NCBI RefSeq assembly: GCF_024055795.1
Contig: NZ_JAMXMY010000013.1
Span: 186,001 to 250,000, forward strand
Length of the DNA stretch: 64,000 bases
Direction: 5' to 3'
Origin: Actinoallomurus purpureus
GTDB taxonomy: Bacteria; Actinomycetota; Actinomycetes; Streptosporangiales; Streptosporangiaceae
The notes below the pieces were generated by a model. The model made no database searches. It was not told the origin of the DNA and saw only the letters and a program-made list of their open reading frames with translations. A program made the position numbers and the translations under genes. Shown here in pieces: positions 32,255 through 41,045 of this stretch; within the stretch, counting starts at the first letter, position 1; the number at the start of each line of letters is the position of its first letter.

Positions 32255-35221
32255 TCAGCGGGTTTCTTCGACGTCCGTGGGAAGAAGGGTGCGCAACTGG
32301 TCGCGGGTCGCCTGAGATCCGCTGCGCTCGAGCTGGGCGATACGGCGAGCGTGCGCGGTCTGGGCGGCCTCGAAGAGCTTGCGGATCTCGCGGCCGTTCC
32401 CCTGGTCGAACCTTTCGGTCCGGCCGGTCACGTGATCGCGGATGGCGGCGCGCGTACTGTCGGGAACGTCGAAGCCGGAGGACTTCGCGATGCCGACGAA
32501 GATGTCGACCAGCTCGTCCGGGCCATACGGGGCGAAGGTGATGGTCCGGGAGAACCGCGAGGCGAGTCCAGGGTTCGCGGCGAGGAAGCCGTCCATCTCA
32601 TCGGTGTATCCGGCGACGATGACGACGACCTCGTCGCGGTGGTCCTCCATGAGCTTGACGAGTGTGTCGATGGCTTCCTGCCCGAAGTCGGTATTCGCCC
32701 CGAACTGTCGCGAGAGGGTGTAGACCTCGTCGATGAACAGCACTCCACCACGCGCCTCGTCGAACGTGGCCGTGGTCTTCTGCGTGGTCTGGCCGAGGTA
32801 CTGGCCGACCAGATCGGCTCGGGAGGCTTCGATGAAGTGGCCGCGGGCCAGCACGCCGAGAGCGGCCAAGAGCTCTCCGTAGAGCCGCGCGACCGTGGTC
32901 TTCCCGGTTCCGGGCGGGCCTGCGAAGATCAGATGGCTGGAGATCGGTGCGGCGTCCAAGCCCTCCTGCCGCCTGCGCCGAGTGGCGGCGATCAGATCGA
33001 TGGTGTCACGGACCTGGCTCTTGACCGCCTCCAGGCCGATCATCACGTTGAGCCGGTCGAGGATCGCCTGGAGCTGTCCCGCGTCGCGTACCTCGCCCAG
33101 CCTGGTACTCAGGCCGGTGTCGACGACGCCGTCGAGATCTTCGGGCAGCAGAAGGGTCAGTTCCTCGGCCGTCGCAGGGCTGTCCTGACCGGACAGTCGC
33201 AGCGCCTGCTGTTCGACGACGGCTTCGAAGATGCGCCGGGCCTCCCGGCCGTTGCCAAAGGTCTCGTCTCTCCGGACCCGCTGAAAGTGGGCGAGAAGTG
33301 ACGCATGTGCCTGCTCGGTGAACCCGAAACCGTACTGCGCGGCGAGGGTCTCGGTGATGCTGGTCAACTCGGCCGGGCTGTAGTTCTCGAACTCGATGGT
33401 GCGAGAGATGCGCGACTTCAGCCCGGGATTCGCCGTCAAGAACGCGCGCATCTCGGCCGAATAACCGGCGACGATGACGACGATCTCGTCGCGGTGGTCC
33501 TCCATGAGCTTGACGAGTGTGTCGATGGCCTCCTGCCCGAAGTCGGTGCCCGTGCCGAAGCGGCGGGACAGGGTGTACGCCTCGTCGATGAACAGCACTC
33601 CGCCCAACGCTTTGGTGAAGACGGCCGCGGTCTTCTGCGTGGTCTCACCCAGCACCTGCCCGACCAACTCCGTGCGCGACACTTCGGTGAATTGCCCGGT
33701 AGGGACCACGTCAAGAGCGGCGAGCAGCCGTCCGTACAGCCGGGCAACCGTCGTCTTGCCGGTACCAGGGGCACCGGCGAAGATCATGTGGCGGCCGATG
33801 GCCGGTCCATGCGGAAGCCCTGCCTGCCTGCGCTGTTCGGCGATGCGCAGGAGGCCGACCAGCTTGCTGATCTCGCGCTTTACCTCCGCCAGACCCACCA
33901 TCGCGGTCAACTCGGCGAGCAGTTCGTCAACGTCGAGTTCCGGCGCCGCGCCCGAGGTCTCCGGGGCGGCGGCGCCGGGCTTGGCGACGGGTTCCGCGGG
34001 AGCCACCGTCGTGGCGGCGTTGGAGTCGGCGGCGGCGCCGATCTCGACTCCGATGATGTCGTCGGCGCCGTTCGCCTCGGAGCTCACCCGTTCCATGCGT
34101 ACCTGCGAGCCGGCCGTCGTGACGATGCCCTGGCCGGCGTTGCCCGTGATGGTGCAGTCGCGCAGAACCGCTCTGGCGCCCGGATCTACCGCGACGCCGA
34201 TGTTCTTGTTGTGCGACACCTTGGCTCCGTCGAGCGTGAGCACTCCTTCGTTCGCAGCCGACGCGCCGAACTGGGATTTGGTGATCGTGCCCCCGGTGAA
34301 CCGTGCCGTGCCCGCGCCGCTCACTGCCAGCCCGCAGCTCGCCGCCTGCGTGATGTCGCAGTCCTCGAAGGCGGCGGTGGAAAGCTCGTCCACCACCACA
34401 CCGTTGCGCCTGCCGTCCTCGATGTGTACTGACCGTGCGGTCAGCGTCGCGTTGGCCGTGACCCACACGCCGTCGGCTCCTGATCCGGTGACGAGGCAGT
34501 CCTCGGCGGTGGCGGAGGCGTTGTCACGTACCACAAGGCTGCTCTGGCCCGACGTGCGGAGCCGGGAGTCGCGGATGGTGGCCTTGGCGCGCCCCTGCGC
34601 CAGAATGCTCGCGGCCTTGGAATCCTCGATCTCACAATGCTCGATCAGCGGTGTCGAGCCCTCGGCCACCCAGATGCCGTGCTCGCCCGCCCGCTGGACG
34701 CGGCAGTCTCGGACGGTGACCCTGCTTCCGTTGCGGATGGCGATCCCGCACAGGTCAGCGTTGAACACCTCGGTGTGCTCGACCAGACCGGCGGAGTCGG
34801 AGTAGACGATGCCACCGCCGTGGACACGGCTGTCCCGGACGAAGAGTTCGGCTCTGTTCCACACGCTGATCGCGCGGCTCGACTTGCTGACGAACTCGCA
34901 CTGTTCGACGATCAGAGTGCCGCCCACCGCCTCCAGGGGGACGCCCTCGGCGTTCCCGTTGCGCAACGTCAGGCCCCGCAAGGTGACATGGCCCTCGATC
35001 CGCAGCGTGTAGCTCCCGGCGCAGTCCACCGTGACCGTTCCAGGACCCCCGACCGCGGTGATCACCGCGTTCCCCCAGTATCTGAGGGCGTCCGAACGGT
35101 AGATGCCCGGCTCCACTGCGATGTGGCGCAGTCGCTCCCCGGGCGGCCCCGAAGCCTTCGCCGCGTCGGCGATCGTCGGGAACGCCTGTGCATTCGTCTG
35201 GGATACGACAAAGCCCGGCAA
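32255..35221 (-). CDS. Right-handed beta-helix protein fused to two CbxX/EccA-type AAA+ domains
   Basis: A 988-aa protein. Residues about 15-385 are right-handed parallel beta-helix repeats (many G-x-x-V-x-D-C/S-x-I steps). After a Pro/Ala linker come two AAA+ modules of the CbxX/CfqX class: Walker A GAPGTGKTTVARLYG (near 478) with Walker B VLFIDEAYTL, then GPPGTGKTTVARLYG (near 757) with VLFIDEVYTL. EccA ATPases of type VII secretion and Rubisco activases share this AAA class. The start is TTG 35221, chosen for the GGGGGAGG directly upstream. Role unknown; a substrate-recognition helix feeding a double-ring remodeller is an inference. The T7SS-like pair lies 2.3 kb away. Confidence 0.88.
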   Translation of the reverse strand: MPGFVVSQTNAQAFPTIADAAKASGPPGERLRHIAVEPGIYRSDALRYWGNAVITAVGGPGTVTVDCAGSYTLRIEGHVTLRGLTLRNGNAEGVPLEAVGGTLIVEQCEFVSKSSRAISVWNRAELFVRDSRVHGGGIVYSDSAGLVEHTEVFNADLCGIAIRNGSRVTVRDCRVQRAGEHGIWVAEGSTPLIEHCEIEDSKAASILAQGRAKATIRDSRLRTSGQSSLVVRDNASATAEDCLVTGSGADGVWVTANATLTARSVHIEDGRRNGVVVDELSTAAFEDCDITQAASCGLAVSGAGTARFTGGTITKSQFGASAANEGVLTLDGAKVSHNKNIGVAVDPGARAVLRDCTITGNAGQGIVTTAGSQVRMERVSSEANGADDIIGVEIGAAADSNAATTVAPAEPVAKPGAAAPETSGAAPELDVDELLAELTAMVGLAEVKREISKLVGLLRIAEQRRQAGLPHGPAIGRHMIFAGAPGTGKTTVARLYGRLLAALDVVPTGQFTEVSRTELVGQVLGETTQKTAAVFTKALGGVLFIDEAYTLSRRFGTGTDFGQEAIDTLVKLMEDHRDEIVVIVAGYSAEMRAFLTANPGLKSRISRTIEFENYSPAELTSITETLAAQYGFGFTEQAHASLLAHFQRVRRDETFGNGREARRIFEAVVEQQALRLSGQDSPATAEELTLLLPEDLDGVVDTGLSTRLGEVRDAGQLQAILDRLNVMIGLEAVKSQVRDTIDLIAATRRRRQEGLDAAPISSHLIFAGPPGTGKTTVARLYGELLAALGVLARGHFIEASRADLVGQYLGQTTQKTTATFDEARGGVLFIDEVYTLSRQFGANTDFGQEAIDTLVKLMEDHRDEVVVIVAGYTDEMDGFLAANPGLASRFSRTITFAPYGPDELVDIFVGIAKSSGFDVPDSTRAAIRDHVTGRTERFDQGNGREIRKLFEAAQTAHARRIAQLERSGSQATRDQLRTLLPTDVEETR

Positions 35222-35843
35222 CGGACCTCCCCCTGATCGGTCAAAAATGAATCCACCACAGATGATCCACCACAGCTGCTGCTCGCACGGCCATGTTTGC
35301 TACTCGGCGCCGGTGACGAGTCCAGCCCTGGCCCGTCTCCCGCCTCATGGGCCGCCGCCTCGGCTCACCGTCGTACGCGCGGTGGCAGAGGGCGGTGCGC
35401 GGGCACCGCGGAGAACCGGCGCCGGCATCTCGACAGCGGGAGCCCGGCCCGGTGCCCGAGCGGCCGTACTGCTGTTCGGCGTGCCGTCGCACATTCATCT
35501 CGTATACCGTCCGGGAGTTCCCCTAGCTTCCCGCATTCATGGCGGACCGGTGGCGACGGGTCGTACTAAGGAGAAACTATCTAACTGGCCTATCGCGGAC
35601 GGTTGACCTGCGGGGATGCAATTCATGCAGGCCAGTAAGTAAGCATGAGAAAAGTGCTCTTTGAGCTGGGAGGATAGGGCTTGTCGAAGGTTCTGTCCGT
35701 GCCGATGTACATCCAGGCGGCTGCCCCGGCGACGGTACGCCCGATCGGTGCCTAAAATGCCCAGGCTCACTCCTGCCTGAACCTGCAGGTCAGCGCCCGA
35801 ATCCAATATTCCAGCGGTACAGGATTTTCGACACCCAACAGGG
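35222..35843. other. Gene-free stretch upstream of the beta-helix AAA gene
   Basis: I see no supportable gene. Short frames here lack family signals and ribosome sites. The part nearest 35222 should hold the promoter of the minus-strand beta-helix AAA gene, including an AT-rich patch around 35243-35275. From about 35580 the base composition drops and short repeats related to the region after the tRNA-Val scar appear. Confidence 0.5.
35785..35823. repeat. 39-bp repeat related to 5904-5942
   Basis: GCAGGTCAGCGCCCGAATCC and the following bases to 35823 match 5904-5942 at about 34 of 39 positions. The other copy sits beside the tRNA-Val scar. On the minus strand both encode a PL(E/D)YW(I/V)RALTC tail, so this may be either the same junk end of a lost gene or an element-end motif. 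Confidence 0.55.
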
Positions 35844-35945
35844 TCAGTAGCCGGTGGCGAGGTCGTTGATGGTCCAGAGCCAGTAGCCCTCGGGGTCGGC
35901 AAACGCCTTGGGGTCGAGCGCCCGCAGTTCCACCGCGACACCGGT
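35844..35945 (-). pseudogene. C-terminal remnant of an unidentified protein
   Basis: The minus strand reads VAVELRALDPKAF, DPEGYWLWTINDLATGY and stop, with an in-frame stop just upstream and no start. The residue pattern is that of a real protein end, but I do not recognise the family. It lies in a zone of gene scraps. Confidence 0.4.
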
Positions 35946-36128
35946 GCGTCCTCATCGACCCTGCGAGGGGTCACAACCTCCATACCTTGTCGGCCTGGCC
36001 TCGGGGAAGCGGATCTGCTGCCGCGGTTGTTCCGCTGGGATCGACGCCGAGGTCGGTTGCTCCGGACGCCGGTGATGCCGAACCGCATCGCTGTGGATCG
36101 CCGATGATGGAGGTCATGAGAGCCCGTG

Positions 36129-36281
36129 GTGCTGCCCATGGCGGTCCGGCAGAAGATTGCCCACCTTGGCAAGCCAGACGTGCGATGGCTGAGCGAACTG
36201 CCCGGCCTCATCACCGAGTTGGAGCAGCTATGGCCGATCATCGTGTGCAGGCCGGGACGGGCGTCGGCGGCGGGAAGCTGA
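36129..36281 (+). pseudogene. Aminoglycoside phosphotransferase N-terminal fragment
   Basis: From GTG 36129 the frame reads VLPMAVRQKIAHLG, WLSELPGLITELEQLW and CRPGRASAAGS, then stops after 50 residues. This is how actinobacterial aminoglycoside/hydroxyurea antibiotic phosphotransferases start (the LPxLVxELExxW pattern before the nucleotide loop). The kinase core is missing. GGAGG lies at 36109, somewhat far. Probably a truncated gene in a recombination zone. Confidence 0.5.
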
Positions 36282-36491
36282 GCTAGTCCAGGCCAGCACC
36301 GCAGCGATGAGCGCAGTCGTGGCCACGAATGCGAGTGGATCGTCGGTGCGTCCAGCCACCTGGAACGCTGGCACGAGAATGGTCAACGTGGTCGCCAGCG
36401 CGATCGGCATACGACGGCTCTGCAACGCCCGGCGCCACCGCGGGGCGTCCCGGCCGGACTCGGGCCTGAGCCGACCATACGTTCGCGACAT
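36228..36491 (-). CDS. Small two-helix membrane protein
   Basis: An 87-aa protein with a basic N-terminus, two hydrophobic helices (IALATTLTILVPAFQV and DPLAFVATTALIAAVLAW) separated by a short polar turn, and a basic tail. ATG 36491 is preceded by GGGGAGG at good spacing, which supports a real gene. No family is recognised. It overlaps the end of the antisense phosphotransferase fragment. Confidence 0.5.
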   Translation of the reverse strand: MSRTYGRLRPESGRDAPRWRRALQSRRMPIALATTLTILVPAFQVAGRTDDPLAFVATTALIAAVLAWTSSASRRRRPSRPAHDDRP

Positions 36492-36574
36492 GATCGTGCC
36501 TCCCCAACGGGTCGTTGCACTGGGCTAGGCGCGGTTTCACAGTCTGGCCGTCAGCTGGGTCTAGCCTCCGTCTA

Positions 36575-36844
36575 CTGCAGTAGGTCGTCCACCAGAGCTT
36601 CGCCTCCTCGCTTTGCATTCCGTGATCAACGAGGGCTCTGGGGTGCTCGGCGCGGAGGGTCTCATATAACGCGCTGGCGATACCGCGCCGCTGGTATTCC
36701 GTCACGACATCGAGGTTGCGGGATGCAGGCGGTAGGGCCAGGATGAAGCCAGGCTGATAGGTGACCGGCATGTCGACCATCGACGTAGGCGGTTAAGTGC
36801 AGGCGGCGGTCAGTATCGATCCGATGTGAGGCCGGTCCCAGCAC
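36575..36844 (-). pseudogene. Frameshifted GNAT-like acetyltransferase
   Basis: Two frames together rebuild a GNAT-like protein: RLHLTAYVDGRHAGHLSAW in one, then ILALPPASRNLDVVTEYQ and RRGIASALYETLRAEHP in the next, the latter containing the acetyl-CoA-binding RRxGxA motif, then DHGMQSEEAKLWW. The switch lies near 36745-36760. The gene is small for a GNAT and is probably dead; a sequencing error is the alternative. Confidence 0.6.
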
Positions 36845-36862
36845 AGGACGTCAACCGTTCGC

Positions 36863-37275
36863 TCAGCCCCTTGCGCAACCCCGCCCGGGGTTCTCTCCGA
36901 CGAAGCGCAGCACCAAGGCGCGGATGGAACGCACGGTCGGCGGCTGGCCCGGCCGCTTGGGCCTGGACCGGGCGGCGTGCCGACATTCGATCAGGTCGCG
37001 GTGCCAGCGCAGGACCGTGTGGGGGCGGACCAGTAACCGCATCCGGCGAAGCGTCTGTGGTCTCAACCGGTGCAGCAGCGCTGCCAACAAGGCCCTGTCC
37101 GGCCGGGTGAATCGGACCTCCCTTTCGCCCAGCTGGCGTTCCAGGACCGCGATCTGATGCCGCAGGACCAAGATCTCGGTGTCCTTGTCCCGATCGCTCG
37201 TGAGAAGAAGCCGCAGGATCGCGAACGTGTTCGTCGCCGTCAGGTAGGCCAGTCGTAGCAGTACAGCCGGTCATC
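36863..37275 (-). pseudogene. IS3/integrase-type transposase, N-terminal half
   Basis: The minus strand encodes LRLAYLTATNTFAILRLL, DTEILVLRHQIAVLERQL, FTRPDRALLAALLHRL, HTVLRWHRDLI and RSRPKRPGQPPTVRSI. These are the HTH part of a common actinobacterial integrase-like transposase. It breaks off at ENPGRG, where ENPGWGYRRIHGEL is expected, before the DDE core, and has no clear start. A fragment holding that missing ENPGWGYRRI block lies at 42088. Confidence 0.75.
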
Positions 37276-37472
37276 ATGCCGTGATGACCGCCGCGCCGTG
37301 AGCGTTCCCGTGCTGTTCCAAGGCGACGAAGCCCGGCACCCGGGGCCACCCATTATGCCTCTCACCTGCAGGGATGAGATTTTCGGCAACCGCAGTTCCC
37401 AGCTCGTTTCGGGCGGCCCGCAAATAGTGGTTTAATGTCAGTATTTTGACGTCGCCCGGCGCAGGAGGAGTG

Positions 37473-37925
37473 ATGGTAATAGGGGGAACAGGGAATCCCG
37501 AGCTCGATCGTGAGATCTCCAGACTCGTTGCGCAGGTCGGCATGACGAAGGATCTCCCGGCGCGCCTGGCCGCTGTCAAAGGCGAGTCCGAATCCGTCGA
37601 CCGGCTCATCAAAATCGTCGTGGATTCGAACGGAAGAATGATATCCCTCGACATCAATCCACGCGCGAAGCGCCTGGACGTGAAGAGTCTGGCGGATGAA
37701 ATCCTCCGCGCCGCGCAAAGCGCTTACGATCGAATGCAGGAAGCCATACGGGAGGCGATGGGCGATTCGGCGGCCGTTTCGGAGGCGCTGCATCGCGTCA
37801 TGTCCGGCGAGTTGGCAAAAGGAATACCGGAGGATATTCGGGGCGGTCCTGCGAGAGTGGCGAGATCGGCCGACCCGGTGGATGACCTGCAGGCTTTTCT
37901 TCGGCGAATTCAAGGCCTGCTGTAA
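37473..37925 (+). CDS. YbaB/EbfC-like protein, possibly type VII secretion-linked
   Basis: A 150-aa protein. Residues about 10-100 fit the YbaB fold: a helix, then IKIVVDSNGRMISLDINPRA (the typical V-V-D-xxGR-xxx-L-x-I-x-P strand pair) and a long terminal helix. Actinobacteria often carry such proteins beside ESX/WXG100 genes. ATG 37473 has AGGAGG 4 bases upstream. It is followed 24 bp later by a helical membrane protein in the same direction. Codon use is visibly less GC-rich than neighbours (many A/T third positions), suggesting transfer. Function inferred only from fold and context. Confidence 0.65.
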   Translation: MVIGGTGNPELDREISRLVAQVGMTKDLPARLAAVKGESESVDRLIKIVVDSNGRMISLDINPRAKRLDVKSLADEILRAAQSAYDRMQEAIREAMGDSAAVSEALHRVMSGELAKGIPEDIRGGPARVARSADPVDDLQAFLRRIQGLL

Positions 37926-37949
37926 AGCAGCGGAGGCAAAGGGGGCATC

Positions 37950-39068
37950 GTGACTCTTCACTACGACGCTGACAGCATCTATGTGGCGGCTAAGTCGTTC
38001 GTCGGTGAACCGCTGGCCCATATGAAAGCCGCCGAGCTGTACGCCAAGAACGATACGGATCTGAGCTGGCATGCGCTCGGCGCGATCGGATTTCCGGCCA
38101 TAAACGCCTACAATTCGTGTCTGGCGGAGATGCGTGGAAACCTTGCGGGTGGCGTCAAAACGATACAGAAGATCGCCGATTCGCTGGTGATCGTCGCACG
38201 GAACTACAGTAATGCCGATAAATATGGCACGATAGCGCCTTTTGCTGCGCGGGAAATCCCGTATTCTCCCGTGGTGGAGCGTAAGCCCGACTATACGGCC
38301 TCGCAGAGCGGCTGGGCCGCCGCCGAAGGATTGGCTGCCCTTGCCTCGTTCGGGGCGCACGCTGGCTGGTACGGCAACGGCATGCGAGCCAACTTCGTTA
38401 TCATCCGCTCATTGCTGCTGGCGGAGACAGCCTTGGAGCCTTTGTGCGCGGTGGCGCTCGGGCTGTGGGCGATGTTCAGCCCATCCGACGTCGAAGTCGA
38501 CAAGGCCATCGAAAGCTGGATCCAGATCGAACGGCAGCTCGATGCCGTCCAGAAGAGCGTCGACAACGTGATCGGAGTGAACCTGACCCTCGCCAAATGG
38601 GGAAATGACGCACAGAAGGGCGACAACGCGCGTCAGCGGTTTGATGAGTTCATGAAGAATTCGTTCAGTGCCGAGTTGAATGAATCAAAAGAGCGAGCGA
38701 AGACAACATACACCAGCCTCATCGACCTCAAAAAAGAGGTCAACCGGGTGCAGGCGGCCCTGTTCGTCTCCCTCTCCGCGCTGTCGGCGACGCTGGCGGC
38801 CGCCTGGGTCGCGCAGTTCTGGCCTCCGATGATGGCGGTGGCCAAGGCCGTGAAGGCGGTGTGCGCTTCCCTGATCGCGCTCAGCGTCGCCGGTGCTGTG
38901 GCCGTGATAGCCGGTTTGCTGTCCGGCACGTCCACGACGGTCCAGAACCTGTGGTTCGGCACCGAGGAAAGGTTCCCCGCCAACCGGATGAACCCGGACG
39001 GGAGCGTGGACTTCAACGATGTGAACAAGATGGACTGGCACTGGGGGGAGCCGGGCCAGGTCAAGTGA
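37950..39068 (+). CDS. Helical membrane protein of the YbaB-like pair (T7SS-like candidate)
   Basis: A 372-aa protein. The N-terminal 120 residues are helical with ESX-like spacing (a short helical hairpin around DLSWHALGAIGF), the middle has a hydrophobic stretch (LLAETALEPLCAVALGLWAM), and near residues 270-330 are two hydrophobic helices (LFVSLSALSATLAAAWVAQF and AVCASLIALSVAGAVAVIAG). The end, FNDVNKMDWHWGEPGQ, is polar. GTG 37950 with GGGGG upstream. It resembles actinobacterial type VII secretion-associated proteins in layout, but no diagnostic motif is present. As with its upstream partner, lower GC at third positions is seen. Confidence 0.65.
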   Translation: MTLHYDADSIYVAAKSFVGEPLAHMKAAELYAKNDTDLSWHALGAIGFPAINAYNSCLAEMRGNLAGGVKTIQKIADSLVIVARNYSNADKYGTIAPFAAREIPYSPVVERKPDYTASQSGWAAAEGLAALASFGAHAGWYGNGMRANFVIIRSLLLAETALEPLCAVALGLWAMFSPSDVEVDKAIESWIQIERQLDAVQKSVDNVIGVNLTLAKWGNDAQKGDNARQRFDEFMKNSFSAELNESKERAKTTYTSLIDLKKEVNRVQAALFVSLSALSATLAAAWVAQFWPPMMAVAKAVKAVCASLIALSVAGAVAVIAGLLSGTSTTVQNLWFGTEERFPANRMNPDGSVDFNDVNKMDWHWGEPGQVK

Positions 39069-39175
39069 GCGGGACGGCGGCGGGTGAGACCGGCGCCGCC
39101 GAGATGACCAGCAGCTGACGGACAGGCAGCATCTTGATCCGGGACCGGGACGGCAAGTTCCCCGAACACGACCGG
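39069..39175 (+). pseudogene. Transposase DDE-core scrap
   Basis: At 39132-39165 the plus strand reads ILIRDRDGKFPEH, a short block typical of the DDE catalytic core of integrase-type transposases (usually FLIRDRDGKF). Nothing on either side continues the family. It is another broken piece of the IS material scattered from 36.8 to 42.2 kb. Confidence 0.4.
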
Positions 39176-39194
39176 CCCGCGGTCCTGAGCGCGG

Positions 39195-39620
39195 CCGGGA
39201 CGGTGGCTTCGAAGGCGAGGTGGGCCGGAAGCTCGGACGTGAGGCGCTCGACCCGCTGGTCCCAGAGCGGGGCCCGCTCGGCCAGGTCCTCCGGCTTCTC
39301 GATGGCGCCGCCGAAGACCTCGTCGAAGGCCGCCATCGTCCGCTCGGTCAGGCCGGTACGCGCGCGGGCGAGGTCGTCTCCCGACAGCACCGGCTCCGGG
39401 TGGTCCTGCCGCCACCGCGCGTACGCCGCCGCGAAGACCTCCCCAGACTTCGCGGCCACGCCCTGCCGGGCCGTCTCCCGCGCGAACAGCGCGTGGAGCC
39501 GGGGCGTGCCGGTGGCCTCGCCGTACCAGGACCGCCACTGTTCCAGCCGCTCCGCTCGCCGGTGAACAGCTCACCGAACCGGTCGTTGACCGACCGGGCG
39601 ATGGACTGCCACCGGCTGCG
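39195..39620 (-). pseudogene. Unidentified gene fragment
   Basis: The minus strand carries SIARSVNDRFGELFTGE, then after a frame change AERLEQWRSWYGEATG and KSGEVFAAAYARWRQDHP, ending at HLAFEATVPAALRTAG where it runs into unrelated sequence. Codon use is that of a real protein, and no start is present. I do not recognise the family. It is trapped between two IS scraps. Confidence 0.4.
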
Positions 39621-39624
39621 GGCG

Positions 39625-39830
39625 GATGTGCCGGCCGGTGAACTGCTTGCCATTGTCCGACAGAACCTCGAACGGCACCCCATACCGGCGCATCGCTGCG
39701 GTGAACGCCGAGCACACCGCCCGCCCGGACGGCACCGTCACCACTGCGGCGATCACCACGAACCGGGAATGGTCATCGATACCGGTGACCATCTTGCACT
39801 CCCGGCCACCGTCCCGCGCGCGATGGACGT
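39625..39830 (-). pseudogene. IS481-type transposase catalytic-core fragment
   Basis: The minus strand reads KMVTGIDDHSRFVVIAAVV, AFTAAMRRYGVPFEVLSDNG and KQFTGR. These are two of the DDE blocks (D of GIDDHSR and D of LSDNGKQF) of an integrase-core transposase. It ends abruptly at 39630 and has no N-terminus. Together with the fragments at 36863, 39132 and 42088 this could be one or several broken elements. Confidence 0.7.
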
Positions 39831-39966
39831 CATCACCCGCCGGGCGTCTCCCAGTCCGACGAGCTGGACCCGACGAAGGGCGCCGTGAACGTACGGTCGG
39901 TCCCGATCCCCTGAGCCTCGCCTCCGCGGCCTGGGCGGGATGATGGCACGGGACGAAGGAGGCAGG

Positions 39967-40914
39967 ATGAGCCGGGAGAAGCACCGCGTCGCCGTGCTCG
40001 TGCTGGAGGGCGCGAAGCCGCTCGACGTCGGCATCCCCGCGCAGGTGTTCTCCAGCCGGCCGAGCATGCCGTACGAGGTGCGGGTGTGCGGTGCCGCACC
40101 CGGGCTGGTGACCGGCGGCGACGGCCTGTCGTATCACGTGGCCGACGGCCTGGAGGCCCTGGAACGCGCCGACACGATCTTCATCCCCGGCTATCGGGAG
40201 CCGGCGACCACCGACCCGCCGGCGGCGGTCGTCGGCGCGCTCATGGCCTCGCGCGAGCGCGGGACCCGGCTCGCGGCCATCTCGACCGGGGCGTTCGCAC
40301 TGGCGGCGACGGGCCTGCTCGACCGCAAGCGGGCGACGACGCACTGGCACTACACGAAGGCCCTGGCCGAACGGCATCCGCTCGTGCGGGTGGACGAGAA
40401 CGTGCTGTTCGTCGACGAGGGCGACGTGCTGACTTCGGCGGGTGCAGCGTCCGGCATCGATCTGTGCCTGCACCTGGTGCGGCGCGACCACGGCGTCGCG
40501 CTCTCCAACCGCGTGGCGAGACGGCTGGTGGCCGCGCCCTACCGCAGCGGCGGGCAGGCGCAGTACGTCCCCCGGAGTGTGCCCGAACCGCTCGGCGACG
40601 TGTTCGCGAGCACACGCGAGTGGGCGCTGAAGCACCTCGACGAGCCCCTGACCCTGGAGGTGCTCGCCCGCAACGCGCGGGTGTCGGCGCGTACCTTCTC
40701 GCGGCGGTTCGTGGAGGACACCGGCTACACGCCGATGCAGTGGGTGCTCCGGGCCCGGGTGGACCTGGCGCGCGAGCTGCTCGAACGCACCGATCTGGGC
40801 GTGGGGCAGATCGCCGACCGGGTCGGGCTCGGTACCGCCGCGAACCTGCGTCTGCACTTCCAGCGCATTCTCGGCACCTCGCCGACGGAGTACCGGCACA
40901 CCTTCTCGGCCTGA
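39967..40914 (+). CDS. GlxA-type AraC/XylS transcriptional activator
   Basis: A 315-aa regulator with an N-terminal DJ-1/PfpI-like domain (VAVLVLEGAKPLDVGIPAQV, AISTGAFALAATGLLDRKRA) and a C-terminal AraC double helix-turn-helix (LTLEVLARNARVSARTFSRR, PMQWVLRARVDLARELLER, IADRVGLGTAANLRLHFQR). ATG 39967 follows GGAGG closely. It lies 131 bp upstream of gap in the same direction. In Streptomyces, an AraC/XylS regulator (GapR) is required for expression of an adjacent gap gene, so this is a likely counterpart. Confidence 0.9.
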   Translation: MSREKHRVAVLVLEGAKPLDVGIPAQVFSSRPSMPYEVRVCGAAPGLVTGGDGLSYHVADGLEALERADTIFIPGYREPATTDPPAAVVGALMASRERGTRLAAISTGAFALAATGLLDRKRATTHWHYTKALAERHPLVRVDENVLFVDEGDVLTSAGAASGIDLCLHLVRRDHGVALSNRVARRLVAAPYRSGGQAQYVPRSVPEPLGDVFASTREWALKHLDEPLTLEVLARNARVSARTFSRRFVEDTGYTPMQWVLRARVDLARELLERTDLGVGQIADRVGLGTAANLRLHFQRILGTSPTEYRHTFSA

Positions 40915-41045
40915 GGTCCGTTGGCGCGATCCTTGCGGTCGGTGGCGAAAATGCTGGCGAGATACTTGCGCATGTTGTCGTTCAAGCCACTGTCCGCCCG
41001 TGGCCCCGGCGTCGAGCATGGAGGGGCGTAACGAAAGGAGCCTCC

